From Leptospiraceae bacterium (GTDB taxonomy: Bacteria; Spirochaetota; Leptospiria; Leptospirales; Leptonemataceae), in assembly GCA_002717505.1 (NCBI GenBank), contig PBEB01000047.1:1-64000 (forward strand): DNA of 64,000 nt, read 5' to 3'. The translations under genes were made by a program, and so were the position numbers. Positions 1 through 8,433 of the stretch are shown here, one piece after another. The notes under the pieces were generated by a model. The model made no database searches, was not told the origin of the DNA, and worked only from the letters and a program-made list of their open reading frames with translations. How positions within the stretch are numbered: position 1 is the first letter of the stretch; each line of letters starts with the position of its first letter.

Positions 1-125
1 TGGCTGCAGGGAAGATCTGGCTAAGGTCCGGTATACGTTGGACCATCACAGTTGCGCGTCAGCAGGGGATTTGCACCCCTTTCCTCCCAGAAGAAAGACA
101 ATGTCAGTGTTTTTCAGGGAGCGAA
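1..125 (-). promoter_or_regulatory. Cobalamin (B12) riboswitch, cut by the left window edge
   Basis: Read on the minus strand, this stretch carries the conserved core of the adenosylcobalamin riboswitch: a GGGAGG..GGGGTGCAAATCCCC hairpin region, then CTGACGCGCAACTGTGA, a GGTCC/GGACC stem, and AGCCAGATCTTCCCTGC as the 3' arm. A TTGACA hexamer at 128-133 (minus) lies just upstream, although no good -10 follows. The regulated gene must lie left of the window; a B12 transporter (BtuB-like) or cobalamin synthesis gene is typical. The match to the consensus is by eye but covers several separate conserved blocks. The 3' end and expression platform may lie outside the window. Confidence 0.85.
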
Positions 126-171
126 ATTGTCAAGGCTTCTAATCTATTGAATTGACCTGTCCAGGGCTCTG

Positions 172-201
172 CACTGCGAAGCTCCGTATCGCTTCGCAGT
201 G
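172..201. other. Inverted repeat (hairpin) between DUF1289 gene and riboswitch
   Basis: An 11-bp perfect inverted repeat, CACTGCGAAGC and GCTTCGCAGTG, surrounds an 8-nt loop. It lies 60 bp downstream of the stop of the minus-strand DUF1289 gene and just upstream of the riboswitch. There is no T-run on either strand, so if it ends transcription it is not a classical intrinsic terminator. A second weaker repeat (TCCAGG/CCTGGA) follows near 214-235. The rest of 126-261 shows nothing recognisable. Confidence 0.35.
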
Positions 202-261
202 GATGACTATGGCTCTCCAGGTATCAAGGTTCCTGGAAGCCCATCCATAGCCCACGATCCC

Positions 262-525
262 TCAGTCCGGCCACTCCCTTTGCGGCAGCTCGGCCATGAT
301 GCGCTTTCTTTCCTCATCAGAGAGGGCACTCCAGCCTACGATCTCTTCAATGCTGCGAAGGCAGGCTATGCAATGACTGCGGTCCCCCGACAGTTCGCAT
401 TGGTACTTGCATGGAGACAGGGATTGCCCTCGTTGCATAGCCCAAGCAGAGGCGAAGGCTACAATTCGCCAATCAAAATAATCCACATCGCCTCTGTGAT
501 CATTGCATCTTTCGTCCCTGGACAA
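262..525 (-). CDS. DUF1289-family small cysteine protein
   Basis: A small cytoplasmic protein with the DUF1289 pattern: SPCKYQC, then CIACLRSIEEIVGW, a short spacer and ER(K)RIMAELPQRE. The family is about 60 residues with four cysteines that may bind metal; its function is unknown. As drawn it starts with TTG at 525 (87 aa) without a clear ribosome site. A GTG at 486, preceded by AGAGG, or the ATG at 438 would give products of usual family length, so the true start is probably one of these. It stands alone between the MBOAT gene and the riboswitch. The family assignment is good, the start poor. Confidence 0.7.
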   Translation of the reverse strand: MSRDERCNDHRGDVDYFDWRIVAFASAWAMQRGQSLSPCKYQCELSGDRSHCIACLRSIEEIVGWSALSDEERKRIMAELPQREWPD

Positions 526-691
526 AAGATACGGACTCAGTTTCGTCCCGCTCTTTCATCTTTTGTGCTTTTCTGTTTCACTCGGATTAAATGGGGCGGG
601 ATCCCTGTGGCCGGGGCGATGACGTTCCGGGAAGACATGCGAAATGAATGTATCGTTTTCCGGGAAGTAGATGTGGAAAGTGGATGTCAGG

Positions 692-709
692 GAGAACCAG
701 ACGGTTCTC
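692..709 (-). terminator. Weak hairpin at the end of the MBOAT gene
   Basis: GAGAACC and GGTTCTC form a 7-bp stem around a 4-nt loop that overlaps the stop codon of the minus-strand acyltransferase gene. No T-run follows on the minus strand, so a terminator role is only possible. The stretch 526-691 holds no gene that I can support. Confidence 0.25.
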
Positions 710-2235
710 TAAAAGGCAAAGTAGATGAACGTAGTCTGATCCAGCACAGCCAGTTGCGTCAAGATGACAAGAACGATGGGTAGGGCCAGATTCTCAGCCC
801 ACCGGGGCAGAGGGTTGCGTAATTGATTTCCGGAAAAGTAAATCCGGCCCAGGTAATGTCCTGCGATCATCGCAAGGAGGACTAGAAACACTGTGCGATA
901 ATGGGTGGGTCGAATGTCCATGGCCATGCTGCCCTCCATGGCCATCAGTCGTTTGAATATAGGCCATGCATTGCCGATGTCCTCGACGCGAAAAAGAACT
1001 GTATTAAATATCGTAACAAACAGGATCTGATAGAGCCAGCCCACGAACCGCCAGACATTTCGGGGAATGGATCCCAGGTTTTCCATTTTTTCGGCCAATG
1101 GATCAATCCAGGGCTTTAAGAACGCTTCAGCAACCATAGCCAGTCCATGGGTCACTCCCCAGAGAACATAAGTCCATGCAGCTCCATGCCAGAGCCCGGA
1201 TGTTGCCATAACTGCAAAGATGTTAACTTTGTGGCGAGCCGGTCCTACGCGATTCCCTCCCAGTGGAATATAGAGGTAGTCCCGAAACCACCGCGAAAGT
1301 GAAATGTGCCATCTTTGCCAGTGCTCGGAGATGGAGCGACTTAGATAGGGCAGGCGAAAGTTCTCTGGAAGTTGAAAGCCCAACAAGCGTGCTGAGCCAA
1401 TGGCCATATCCGAATAACCGGAGAAGTCCAGATAAAGCTGCATCGTAAAAGCGATGGCCCCCAGCCAGTGTGCGAAGAATCCGTATTCCAGTGGAGCGGA
1501 ATGAATCATGTCTGCATAGGGCGCAACGCTATCTGCCAGAACACTCTTCTTGATAAATCCAAGTAAGAAAATGCGGCAGCCTTCGCGCAGGTGATCGCTA
1601 CTGATTCGAGGAAACGATGTAAGCTGAGGAAGAAATTCTCGTGCGGTAACAATGGGACCTGCTACAAGCTGTGGAAAAAAGGATACAAATAATGCGAACT
1701 TCAAAAAGGAGGTCTCTACAGGTATTACCTTTCGATACACATCAATAGTGTAGCTCATCGACTGAAACGTGAAGAAGCTAATACCAACCGGAAGAATAAT
1801 GCGAAACAGGAGCTGGTGTTGGTCTGGCGATCCAAAGTTAGGATCCACCGCAGACATCAGAGCATGAAAAGAATCAACAAAGAAATGAAAATACTTGAAG
1901 GTTGCCAGGGAGCCCAGGTTCACCAGAAGGCTTACGATCAATGCGAATCTAGCTTTTCTTAATGCCGGTGCGGATTCCTCATCGTCCAGGCCTTCCGTAG
2001 AGGAATGCTGTTTGGAGATGATGATCCCGGCCCAGTAATCTACAAATGTGGAGAAAAGTATAAGCAGGCCAAATCGCCAGTCCCAGGACATGTAGAATGC
2101 ATAGGAGGCCAGAAGTAAGAATGAAAACAGGACGATTTTGCGTCTGGATTCACCGGGAATACGAGCGATGATGTACCACTGGGTTAAAAATACCAGGGCA
2201 AAGAAGAATACGAAGATTCCACTGGAGAATATCAA
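709..2235 (-). CDS. MBOAT-family O-acyltransferase (AlgI/DltB-like)
   Basis: A 508-residue polytopic membrane protein of the MBOAT family, which moves acyl groups onto envelope sugars or polymers. The hallmark region WHISLSRWFRDYLYIPLGG (His about 310) and the later GLWHGAAWTYVLWG (His about 350) are both present, as in AlgI/PatA-type enzymes. The start is TTG at 2235, with GGAG 9 nt upstream; it overlaps the stop of the upstream CPBP gene (TTGA), so translation is probably coupled. Members usually work with a periplasmic SGNH partner (AlgJ/AlgX or DltD type); none is adjacent, but a candidate lies at 20664-21755. The substrate cannot be read from sequence. Confidence 0.88.
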   Translation of the reverse strand: MIFSSGIFVFFFALVFLTQWYIIARIPGESRRKIVLFSFLLLASYAFYMSWDWRFGLLILFSTFVDYWAGIIISKQHSSTEGLDDEESAPALRKARFALIVSLLVNLGSLATFKYFHFFVDSFHALMSAVDPNFGSPDQHQLLFRIILPVGISFFTFQSMSYTIDVYRKVIPVETSFLKFALFVSFFPQLVAGPIVTAREFLPQLTSFPRISSDHLREGCRIFLLGFIKKSVLADSVAPYADMIHSAPLEYGFFAHWLGAIAFTMQLYLDFSGYSDMAIGSARLLGFQLPENFRLPYLSRSISEHWQRWHISLSRWFRDYLYIPLGGNRVGPARHKVNIFAVMATSGLWHGAAWTYVLWGVTHGLAMVAEAFLKPWIDPLAEKMENLGSIPRNVWRFVGWLYQILFVTIFNTVLFRVEDIGNAWPIFKRLMAMEGSMAMDIRPTHYRTVFLVLLAMIAGHYLGRIYFSGNQLRNPLPRWAENLALPIVLVILTQLAVLDQTTFIYFAF

Positions 2236-3386
2236 TCGCTATCTCTCCGGTCCGAATTTCCTGGATCGAATCTGGAGATGTCTTCGCTTTGTGAGCCTTC
2301 TGTCCGGTTTATATCGGAAGCATTGGGAAGTCTCTCCTGGGCTCCGGACTCCGGCGTTAAATATGAGTCCGAGTTCCCCCGGGCGTGGTTTCCATCCCCT
2401 GCTCCGGAGACGGGCCTATCTTCTTCTGTTGGGTGGGCACTATCATTGTTGATCCCTGTGATAGTATGATTTGCGTCTGTGCCCGAGTTGGTAGTTGAGC
2501 CTGCCAGAACGGCGGCAATTCGATCCCGGGCAAGAATCACGGGGGGGACATTGTGAAAGTAAAGGTATATGCCTCCGGCCAGCATCGCGCATCCGCCCAG
2601 GATGAACCACGAAGGAAGAAACTGTCCCGGTTCTACTTCGGCGGGCAGGGCAGGGATGAATCCATACATGGCAAAGACTGCGAACAGGTTAGTAACGCTG
2701 TGGACCCAGATCGTCGCCCATCCGAACCGGGAATACACAGCCATATACCCCAGGAGAATTCCCAGGGGCCATGCATAGCTGAACTGATAGGGATTTCCGT
2801 GAACCAGGCCAAAGAGAAATCCCTGAAGAACTACTGCAATATGCAAGTTCGCTCCGTTCTTGAGTAACCCGCGAAGCATAAAACCGCGAAAGACCATCTC
2901 CTCGCAGATAGGCCCCACCAATCCCACTGTGATGATAGCGCCGGCAATATCCAGCCAGTGACCTGTGGGATGAAACATGTTCATCAAGGTCTCATAGAGC
3001 TCGTAGTTGGGATATAGCTGAAAGGAAAGTGCTTCCAGGACCGAAGCTGCACCCTGGGAACCCACAGGAATCAAAAAGAAGACTGCAGCCAGAACCAGAG
3101 CTCGGGAGTCTCCATCCATCTTCTCAAGATCTGTTGCCTGCCTCTGCCAGGATAGGCCCCCATTCTGTCGGCCGGGATAAAGATACAGAACCACAGTGCC
3201 CATGATGAAGGGAATAGACAGAAGGAGCTTAAAGGCGGAGCCTCGTGGAATATCCAGGCCCAGGGCTTCCCAGATCGTATTCAGAATTCCCGTAATAATA
3301 CCGGCAGCCAGCATCACCAGGAGAAATATTACAACAATCAAGACGGGCTGGCCGTACCGCTTCAGAGGCGTGGGGAGCATGGACAT
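2232..3386 (-). CDS. CPBP-family intramembrane glutamic/metalloprotease
   Basis: A 384-residue membrane protein with the CPBP (Abi, Rce1-like) signature: EEMVFRG at residues 162-168, FGLVH with His196, and HSVTN with His229 and Asn233. These residues form the catalytic centre in family members, which cleave or process membrane peptides. The last 95 or so residues are a hydrophilic tail rich in Ser, Asp, Asn and Gly, which is unusual for the family and may be periplasmic or low-complexity. The gene is first in a two-gene operon and is coupled to the MBOAT gene by overlap. ATG 3386 or the ATG two codons later could be the start. Confidence 0.87.
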   Translation of the reverse strand: MSMLPTPLKRYGQPVLIVVIFLLVMLAAGIITGILNTIWEALGLDIPRGSAFKLLLSIPFIMGTVVLYLYPGRQNGGLSWQRQATDLEKMDGDSRALVLAAVFFLIPVGSQGAASVLEALSFQLYPNYELYETLMNMFHPTGHWLDIAGAIITVGLVGPICEEMVFRGFMLRGLLKNGANLHIAVVLQGFLFGLVHGNPYQFSYAWPLGILLGYMAVYSRFGWATIWVHSVTNLFAVFAMYGFIPALPAEVEPGQFLPSWFILGGCAMLAGGIYLYFHNVPPVILARDRIAAVLAGSTTNSGTDANHTITGINNDSAHPTEEDRPVSGAGDGNHARGNSDSYLTPESGAQERLPNASDINRTEGSQSEDISRFDPGNSDRRDSD

Positions 3387-3486
3387 CAGAGATCCGTCTC
3401 CGGTTTTCTCTGTCGAGTGTTTCCTAAATGGGACAAATAAAAGGATGTTGCCATTTCAGAGTACGCGATACTTCTCGGATCTATCT

Positions 3487-3702
3487 ATGATATGTGTTCA
3501 CCGGTTGAATAAGACCGAACTATACATAAATCACCGAATCATTGAGACCGTGGAGTCCCATCCGGATACCGTGATCACCCTCACAAATGAGAGAAAATAT
3601 ATTGTACGCGAGAGCCCGGAAGAAATCGCGGAGAAAATAGCGGAGTTCGAGAGAAAAATTTTTGAAAAAGCGCTGTACGGGAGGGCCGATACAGGTTCAT
3701 AA
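3487..3702 (+). CDS. flbD: FlbD-family flagellar protein
   Basis: A 71-residue protein matching the FlbD/swrD family: a short N-terminal RLN..ELYINHRIIETVESHPDTVITLTN core and a charged C-terminal helix. In spirochaetes and Firmicutes the gene sits directly before motA, and SwrD in Bacillus raises flagellar motor power. The frame is open far upstream (to 3196), but that part is antisense to the CPBP gene; ATG 3487 gives the family length. motA begins 12 bp after the stop, so the two are surely cotranscribed. The start lacks a strong ribosome site. Confidence 0.88.
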   Translation: MICVHRLNKTELYINHRIIETVESHPDTVITLTNERKYIVRESPEEIAEKIAEFERKIFEKALYGRADTGS

Positions 3703-3714
3703 GCAGGGTAGCAG

Positions 3715-4503
3715 ATGGATTTAGCAACGATTGGTGGTCTACTTATTGGATTCGGTCTGGTTCTTTTTGGAACTCTGGTGGCCGGTCTGTCTCCTCTGGA
3801 TATTTTTGACCTTCCTTCCGTCTTCATTACAATTGGTGGTGGTCTTTCAGCCTCGGTGGTTGCCAGCCCGCTGTCTCGATTACTGAATTTTACCAAGTTC
3901 ACTCGATTTGCAATATTTCCCCGTCAGACGGATGTTGGACAATTGATCCTCACCCTTGTTAGTTTTTCGGAACGGGCCCGTAGGGAAGGTCTGCTTTCCC
4001 TGGAAGATGATCTAGTAAGCCTGGAAGAGCCTTTCCTTCGCAAAGGGATCCAGCTTGTGGTGGATGGCACGGATCCGGAACTGGTCCGCAACATCCTGGA
4101 TACGGATATGCAGAATATCCACAACCGCCACCAGGAAGGGATCAAGCTCTGGACAGACCTGGGTTTCTTTCTGCCTGCTTTTGGTATGATTGGAACTCTG
4201 ATCGGTCTGGTGCAAATGCTTAAGAACCTGGGAGCCGGTGATCCATCGGCCATTGGTGCTGGTATGGCTGCCGCCTTGATTACTACCCTTTACGGATCTC
4301 TGGCAGCGAACCTTGTGGCTATCCCGATGAGCCGTAAGCTGGCCCTGCGGGATGCCGATGAGATGATGATCAAAGCAATTATGATTGAAGGAATCCTGAG
4401 TATTCAATCCGGGGATAACCCACGAATCGTAAAAGATAAACTCAGCTCATTCCTGCCGCCTGCAGAGCGAGCGGCACTGGATGAAAGCACGGCCGGGGCA
4501 TAA
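3715..4503 (+). CDS. motA: Flagellar motor stator protein MotA
   Basis: A 262-residue cytoplasmic-membrane protein, usual length for MotA, with four membrane segments and the large cytoplasmic loop between segments 2 and 3. The start DLATIGGLLIGFGLVLFGTL and the segment LGFFLPAFGMIGTLIGLVQML, including the functional prolines, are typical. With MotB it forms the ion channel of the flagellar stator. It lies 12 bp after flbD and 120 bp before motB; the latter gap is longer than usual and holds only a weak hairpin (TGTCAG/CTGACA near 4570-4590). Confidence 0.96.
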   Translation: MDLATIGGLLIGFGLVLFGTLVAGLSPLDIFDLPSVFITIGGGLSASVVASPLSRLLNFTKFTRFAIFPRQTDVGQLILTLVSFSERARREGLLSLEDDLVSLEEPFLRKGIQLVVDGTDPELVRNILDTDMQNIHNRHQEGIKLWTDLGFFLPAFGMIGTLIGLVQMLKNLGAGDPSAIGAGMAAALITTLYGSLAANLVAIPMSRKLALRDADEMMIKAIMIEGILSIQSGDNPRIVKDKLSSFLPPAERAALDESTAGA

Positions 4504-4623
4504 TTCCGGCTAGAGCGCAACACCAGTAAGGCCGTTTTCCGCAGAGATTTGAAGCCTCCTGCCAGCGGCCTGTCAGACTCTGCCTGACATGCGGTCCGCG
4601 GGCAGGCAGCAAAAGGCAATACT

Positions 4624-5457
4624 ATGGCAAAGAAAGAAAACTGTCCTCCCTGCGAAGAGGGTTCCCCGGCATGGATGACCACCTACGGGGACATGGTAAC
4701 CTTGCTACTTTGCTTCTTCGTAATGCTCTTTGCCACCGGTAAGGCTACGCCTCAGGAAATTCAACTTATCCTTTCTGCCTTTTCTAACAGCATGGGATTC
4801 TTCGAAGGTGGTCAGACGCTTTCCAAGGGTCGCCTGGAGGAAATGGGTATGAATCTGGAAAGCCTTCCTTCTCAAACCAAAGGAAAGTCTCTGGCTCGAA
4901 GTCGCACCCAGGCTCAGACAATATTTAAGCCTGAAATCCAGGCCAAAAAGGTTCGGATTACGGAAGATGAGCGGGGCCTTGTGATTTCCCTGCTGGGCGC
5001 CGACTACTTCGAAGAGGGCAGCGCTCAAAGGACTCCTGAATTGGAAAAAGCCTTAATCAAAGCTGCATCGTTACTCAAGACAGTGGATCGATTCGCAAGG
5101 ATTGAAGGCCATGCCGCGGCCGGCGAAGAAGCACGGCTGAGCCCCGACGAAGATAGTCCCCGCCGGGAACGAACCTACGCAAACGCCTGGGATCTGGCCG
5201 GTGCCCGGTCCATCAATTCCGTTACTTTTCTGCAGGCCCAGGGAGTGCCGCCTGCTCTGATGCAGGTAATAAGCTACGGTTCCTACAGGCCTCTGGCTCT
5301 GGAAGGGGACCAGGGAACCCCGGAAGCTGCGGCCCATAACCGACGCATCGACATCGTCATTCTACCTTATGAAAGCGCCAATCGGGAGTCCGGAGAATCT
5401 AACTACAGAATGCCCGAGACTCGTTTACCTGATGAGGAGTATACCGGGCCGGAGTAA
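4624..5457 (+). CDS. motB: Flagellar motor stator protein MotB
   Basis: A 277-residue stator partner of MotA. The N-terminus has the cytoplasmic stretch ending SPAWMTTYGDMVTLLLCFF, where Asp23 is the ion-carrying aspartate. A linker follows, then an OmpA-type peptidoglycan-binding domain from about 110 (VISLLGADYFEEGSA, the RIEGH-type strand, and an NxxRI-like HNRRIDIVI end). It anchors the stator to the cell wall. The start ATG has AAAGG upstream. A 446-bp gap with a tandem array separates it from fliL. Confidence 0.95.
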   Translation: MAKKENCPPCEEGSPAWMTTYGDMVTLLLCFFVMLFATGKATPQEIQLILSAFSNSMGFFEGGQTLSKGRLEEMGMNLESLPSQTKGKSLARSRTQAQTIFKPEIQAKKVRITEDERGLVISLLGADYFEEGSAQRTPELEKALIKAASLLKTVDRFARIEGHAAAGEEARLSPDEDSPRRERTYANAWDLAGARSINSVTFLQAQGVPPALMQVISYGSYRPLALEGDQGTPEAAAHNRRIDIVILPYESANRESGESNYRMPETRLPDEEYTGPE

Positions 5458-5528
5458 TAGATCGATTTCGCGATTTCGAAACGGAAGCCGGATGCCAGCC
5501 CTGGTGGGCTTCAAAAACCCGGCTGCCA

Positions 5529-5672
5529 GTGCTATTCGCCCCGGTGACCTGGATTTCCGTACCACTTGGCCTGGAACCGGGAATTCCGTGCTACTCGCTT
5601 CGGAGACCTGGATAAGAGGGCGACTGGGCCGGGAAACCGGGATTTCCGTGCTACTCGCTTCGAAAATCTCCA
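5529..5672. repeat. Tandem array, 59-60 bp unit, about 2.5 copies
   Basis: Three copies of a unit beginning GTGCTAYTCGCYYCG and containing ACCTGGAT start at 5529, 5588 and 5648. Between them runs a variable GGRAACCGGGATTTCC stretch. The array lies in the 446-bp gap (5458-5903) between motB and fliL. The rest of that gap shows no gene: the open frames across it (5369-5809 plus, 5425-5775 minus) are repeat-driven and lack start signals. Only the fliL ribosome site (AGGAG near 5893) is recognisable. Confidence 0.75.
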
Positions 5673-5903
5673 TAAATAATGGCCGGCCTGCTTGTACTGG
5701 GCGGACTACCGCCATAATGCGCAGGGCTTTTTTCGGACCCTCCATTCTCGGATTATCCATTGTTCGTTCATCCAAAGAATTGTGTGTCGGGGAACCAGAG
5801 CCGCATTAAGCGCAGGGGTTTCTCCAGGCAGACTGCATCGGGACATAAAAAAAATGGCAACAAATCTGGAGTTTTTTCCGATCTGAATTAGTAGGAGTTT
5901 TTC

Positions 5904-6437
5904 ATGGCTGATGATGAGCTGTTAGAAGAAGGCGAAGAGGAAGGTGGTGAGTACCAGCCACAGGCAGCCTCTGGCTTAAACAGGATCGTAAAGATACTGA
6001 TCTATGTTGCACTGGCCGCAGCGGGCCTGGTCCTGTTATCCTTTGTGGCCTATTTTGTAGCTAAGGAAGCCGCTTCCGAGCAGTTCAAGGAAGTATCTTC
6101 CATCGCAGTGGTAAAACCTCCGCCTCCTTTGGAGAATTTTAATTTCACAGAGGAATTTCGCGTAAACACCGCGGATCAAGGGGAAGCGCACTTTATCAAA
6201 ATGAAGATGAGTCTTGGATTTGAGCAGGGAAACAAAGCGCTGTCCGCCGAGCTGGCTCAACGCACTCCTCAGCTTCGCGATACTATTATTCTTATCCTTT
6301 CTGGAAAGACCAAGGCGGATCTATCTACAGCCCGGGATAAGGTGGAACTGCGCGAAGAATTGAAAGCATCCATCAATCACTTACTGTCCGAAGGCAAAGT
6401 GAAGGATGTCTATTTCACCGAATTCATTGTGAACTAA
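5904..6437 (+). CDS. fliL: Flagellar basal body-associated protein FliL
   Basis: A 177-residue single-pass membrane protein: an acidic cytoplasmic N-terminus (residues 1-30, many Glu), one membrane helix at about 32-54, and a periplasmic FliL domain ending KVKDVYFTEFIVN, the conserved family end. FliL surrounds the stator and stabilises motor function; in spirochaetes it also affects flagellar orientation. AGGAG before the ATG supports the start. It follows motB on the same strand but after a 446-bp gap, so it may have its own promoter. Confidence 0.92.
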   Translation: MADDELLEEGEEEGGEYQPQAASGLNRIVKILIYVALAAAGLVLLSFVAYFVAKEAASEQFKEVSSIAVVKPPPPLENFNFTEEFRVNTADQGEAHFIKMKMSLGFEQGNKALSAELAQRTPQLRDTIILILSGKTKADLSTARDKVELREELKASINHLLSEGKVKDVYFTEFIVN

Positions 6438-6444
6438 TAAGAAT

Positions 6445-6469
6445 GCTCCTGAGGCCGGGCCTCAGGAGC
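6445..6469. terminator. Bidirectional hairpin between convergent fliL and waaA
   Basis: A perfect 11-bp inverted repeat, GCTCCTGAGGC and GCCTCAGGAGC with a 3-nt loop, lies just after fliL and overlaps the stop of waaA. On the minus strand it is followed by ATTCTTATTA, a weak T-rich tract; on the plus strand there is none. Its place between two converging genes supports a shared terminator. Confidence 0.55.
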
Positions 6470-7808
6470 CGATGTCGAACTGGTCGCAGAAGTCACGGGA
6501 TGCGCCCTGGCGGCCGGTGAGAAGTTTCTTTCCGATCTTTCCCTGGCGTTTTCGAAACATAGATTCTTCAGCAAGGCGAAACGTAATCTCTTTCAGCAAT
6601 CTGGTGCTGGGCGCAACAAACAGTGCGCCTGCCTGTCGTAAGTCCACTGCGATGGGACTGGGTTCAATCCTGGGTCCTGTGATAATCGGAATTCCCAGGG
6701 CAGCCGCTTCTGCGGTATTGTGAACTCGATGATGATACGCGCCGCCAATGTAGCAGAATTGTGCCAGGGCATAGGCATGGGCTAAAAGTCCCAGACAATT
6801 CATGATGATAATGCGGTTTTCGCTCTTTCCAGGCTCATGGACGGGAAGATGCAAATTGCCTGAATCGGGCACAAAAAGATCAGCCTGTAATTCCTCTTTT
6901 GCCAGATTCTGCGAAAGCTCGGTCACTCGAGGAGAGTTGATGTGGTGCGGAAATATCCAGACCTTCCAGCCATGAAACCGATCCAGCCATTCGGACAGCA
7001 CCGGAAAGAGCATTTCGTCGCAGGCCTTATATGTGGAAGCCAGAATCAGTATCTGTTCTTTCTTTCGCTTCTTGCCTGCTTTCGTTTTCGCTGGTGGCTT
7101 CAGAAGAGCCTGAAAGCGTTTCTTATGTTCTTCCGGTAACCTGGCCTGCTCCAGTTTGTAGAAAATTGTATCGAACCGGGTATCCCCGGTAATGTGCACC
7201 GGTCCTGAATATAATCGTTGGAATCTCTTCTGATTGGATTCGTCCACTGCGCCGATGCCGGTGAGCGGCCGGTAATGAGGCGCGAAGAACCACTTCCATT
7301 TCAGTCTGGAAGAGTCCACCGGCAGAGCTCCGGAAGCAAGATAGCAGCGGGTTCCTCGCCCGGACAGGTACCTCAGCAGATTTGGAAATACATCCCAGGT
7401 GCTGGTTATGAAGGTATGAATTGGCAACTTGCCGATCAAAGCAGGCCAGCGAAAGGGTAGATCCAGCGGTAGATAAAAGGCGAAATCTACTGTATCTGAG
7501 GGAAGTCGCTTTACACTTCTGGAAAAGACCGAAAGTACAATTGTGGCTTTTCCCCGGCTCCGAATCTCCCTTGCCAGGGCCATGGACTGATCCAGCTCTC
7601 CGGCGCTGGCCGCATGAAGCCAGATTATGGGCTCATTGTGCCCGGGCAGCTTTCGCATCTTCGCTTCTGTGCTGGCAAATCTGCGAAACTGTCTCCATCC
7701 ATCTTTTCGGCTGTTGCGAAAATCCTTTAGACCGGGATGAAACAGGGCCAGGACTCGATAAAGGGGATACAGAGCCAGGAGGCTCAAATTATATAGAAGA
7801 ATTCCCAT
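6462..7808 (-). CDS. waaA: 3-deoxy-D-manno-octulosonic acid (Kdo) transferase
   Basis: A 448-residue inner-membrane GT30 enzyme that adds Kdo to the lipid A precursor in LPS synthesis. It begins with a membrane anchor (LLYNLSLLALYPLYRVLAL). Next come the N-terminal Rossmann half with IWLHAASAGELDQS, holding the catalytic Glu of the family, and the C-terminal half with LASTYKACDE, WIFPHH and YIGGAYHHRVHNTAEAAALGIPIITGP. Length is normal. It starts 25 bp after phoU on the same strand, so phoU and waaA probably share a transcript. Its presence implies an LPS-bearing outer membrane. Confidence 0.93.
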   Translation of the reverse strand: MGILLYNLSLLALYPLYRVLALFHPGLKDFRNSRKDGWRQFRRFASTEAKMRKLPGHNEPIIWLHAASAGELDQSMALAREIRSRGKATIVLSVFSRSVKRLPSDTVDFAFYLPLDLPFRWPALIGKLPIHTFITSTWDVFPNLLRYLSGRGTRCYLASGALPVDSSRLKWKWFFAPHYRPLTGIGAVDESNQKRFQRLYSGPVHITGDTRFDTIFYKLEQARLPEEHKKRFQALLKPPAKTKAGKKRKKEQILILASTYKACDEMLFPVLSEWLDRFHGWKVWIFPHHINSPRVTELSQNLAKEELQADLFVPDSGNLHLPVHEPGKSENRIIIMNCLGLLAHAYALAQFCYIGGAYHHRVHNTAEAAALGIPIITGPRIEPSPIAVDLRQAGALFVAPSTRLLKEITFRLAEESMFRKRQGKIGKKLLTGRQGASRDFCDQFDIGS

Positions 7809-7833
7809 GACTTGGGCCGAAGGCGGCCACCGA

Positions 7834-8433
7834 TCAGGTGGAGTGACGAATGTCCTGAGCTTTTACAGAGAAAATGACATTCTCAGCAATGTTTGTAGAA
7901 AGGTCGCCAATGCGTTCCATGGCTCGTACGATCAAGGCCTGGGAAATATCCGTGGAGACTTCCAGAATCTTTTCTTCGATCGCATCCACTTCCAGTTCCA
8001 GCTTCAGGACTTTGTTCGCAGCGTCCAGGTCGGAATTCACCAGGGCCTGAGCAGCTTCCTTCAGGGCTTCTCGGGCTTTTGACGCCAGCTCCCGCAGATC
8101 ATCGGAAACCTGACCACCAGGAAGTCTGAGACTCCAGCGGGCGATGGTTTTGGATTCATCTCCAATTCTTTCCAGATCTCGGGTGGTCTTGATAGCACTG
8201 AAAATATAGCGAAAATCCAGAGCAAAGGGCTCCTGCAGGGCCAGCAGACGCATGCATTTTTCATCCATCTGGATTTCCATGGCATTTAACTCCCTGTCCA
8301 TGGATACAGTCTTCTGGAAGAGGGTTTCTTCTCTTTTTTCCAGGGTTTCCAATGCCATGTCCAGAATGGCCTCCGCCCGGCGGGCCATCAGGCTGACATG
8401 CTCTTTCAGTTCATCTAGTTGCTTTTGGATCAT
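7834..8433 (-). CDS. phoU: Phosphate signalling/transport regulator PhoU
   Basis: A 199-residue all-helical cytoplasmic protein with two PhoU repeats; each carries the metal-binding E/D...D pattern (TTRDLERIGDESKTIA and IVRAMERIGDLSTNIAENVI). PhoU links the Pst transporter to the PhoR kinase and keeps the Pho response off when phosphate is plentiful. Here it is divergent from pstS rather than last in the pst operon, and sits upstream of waaA. The 162-bp gap to pstS holds a candidate PhoB site that could serve one or both genes. Confidence 0.93.
   Translation of the reverse strand: MIQKQLDELKEHVSLMARRAEAILDMALETLEKREETLFQKTVSMDRELNAMEIQMDEKCMRLLALQEPFALDFRYIFSAIKTTRDLERIGDESKTIARWSLRLPGGQVSDDLRELASKAREALKEAAQALVNSDLDAANKVLKLELEVDAIEEKILEVSTDISQALIVRAMERIGDLSTNIAENVIFSVKAQDIRHST

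Noticed and set aside
1-110. tRNA-like look of the first 110 bp
   Set aside because: There is no cloverleaf with a 7-bp acceptor; the conserved blocks fit a cobalamin riboswitch on the minus strand much better.
199-783. Long plus-strand open frame
   Set aside because: It runs antisense through the DUF1289 gene and into the MBOAT gene, with no domain and no ribosome site.
3196-3486. N-terminal extension of FlbD
   Set aside because: The extension is antisense to the CPBP gene; FlbD proteins start at the MICVHRLN position.
5369-5809. Open frames on both strands across the motB-fliL gap
   Set aside because: They stay open because the repeat unit is close to a multiple of three; the products are repeats of the array with no start signals.
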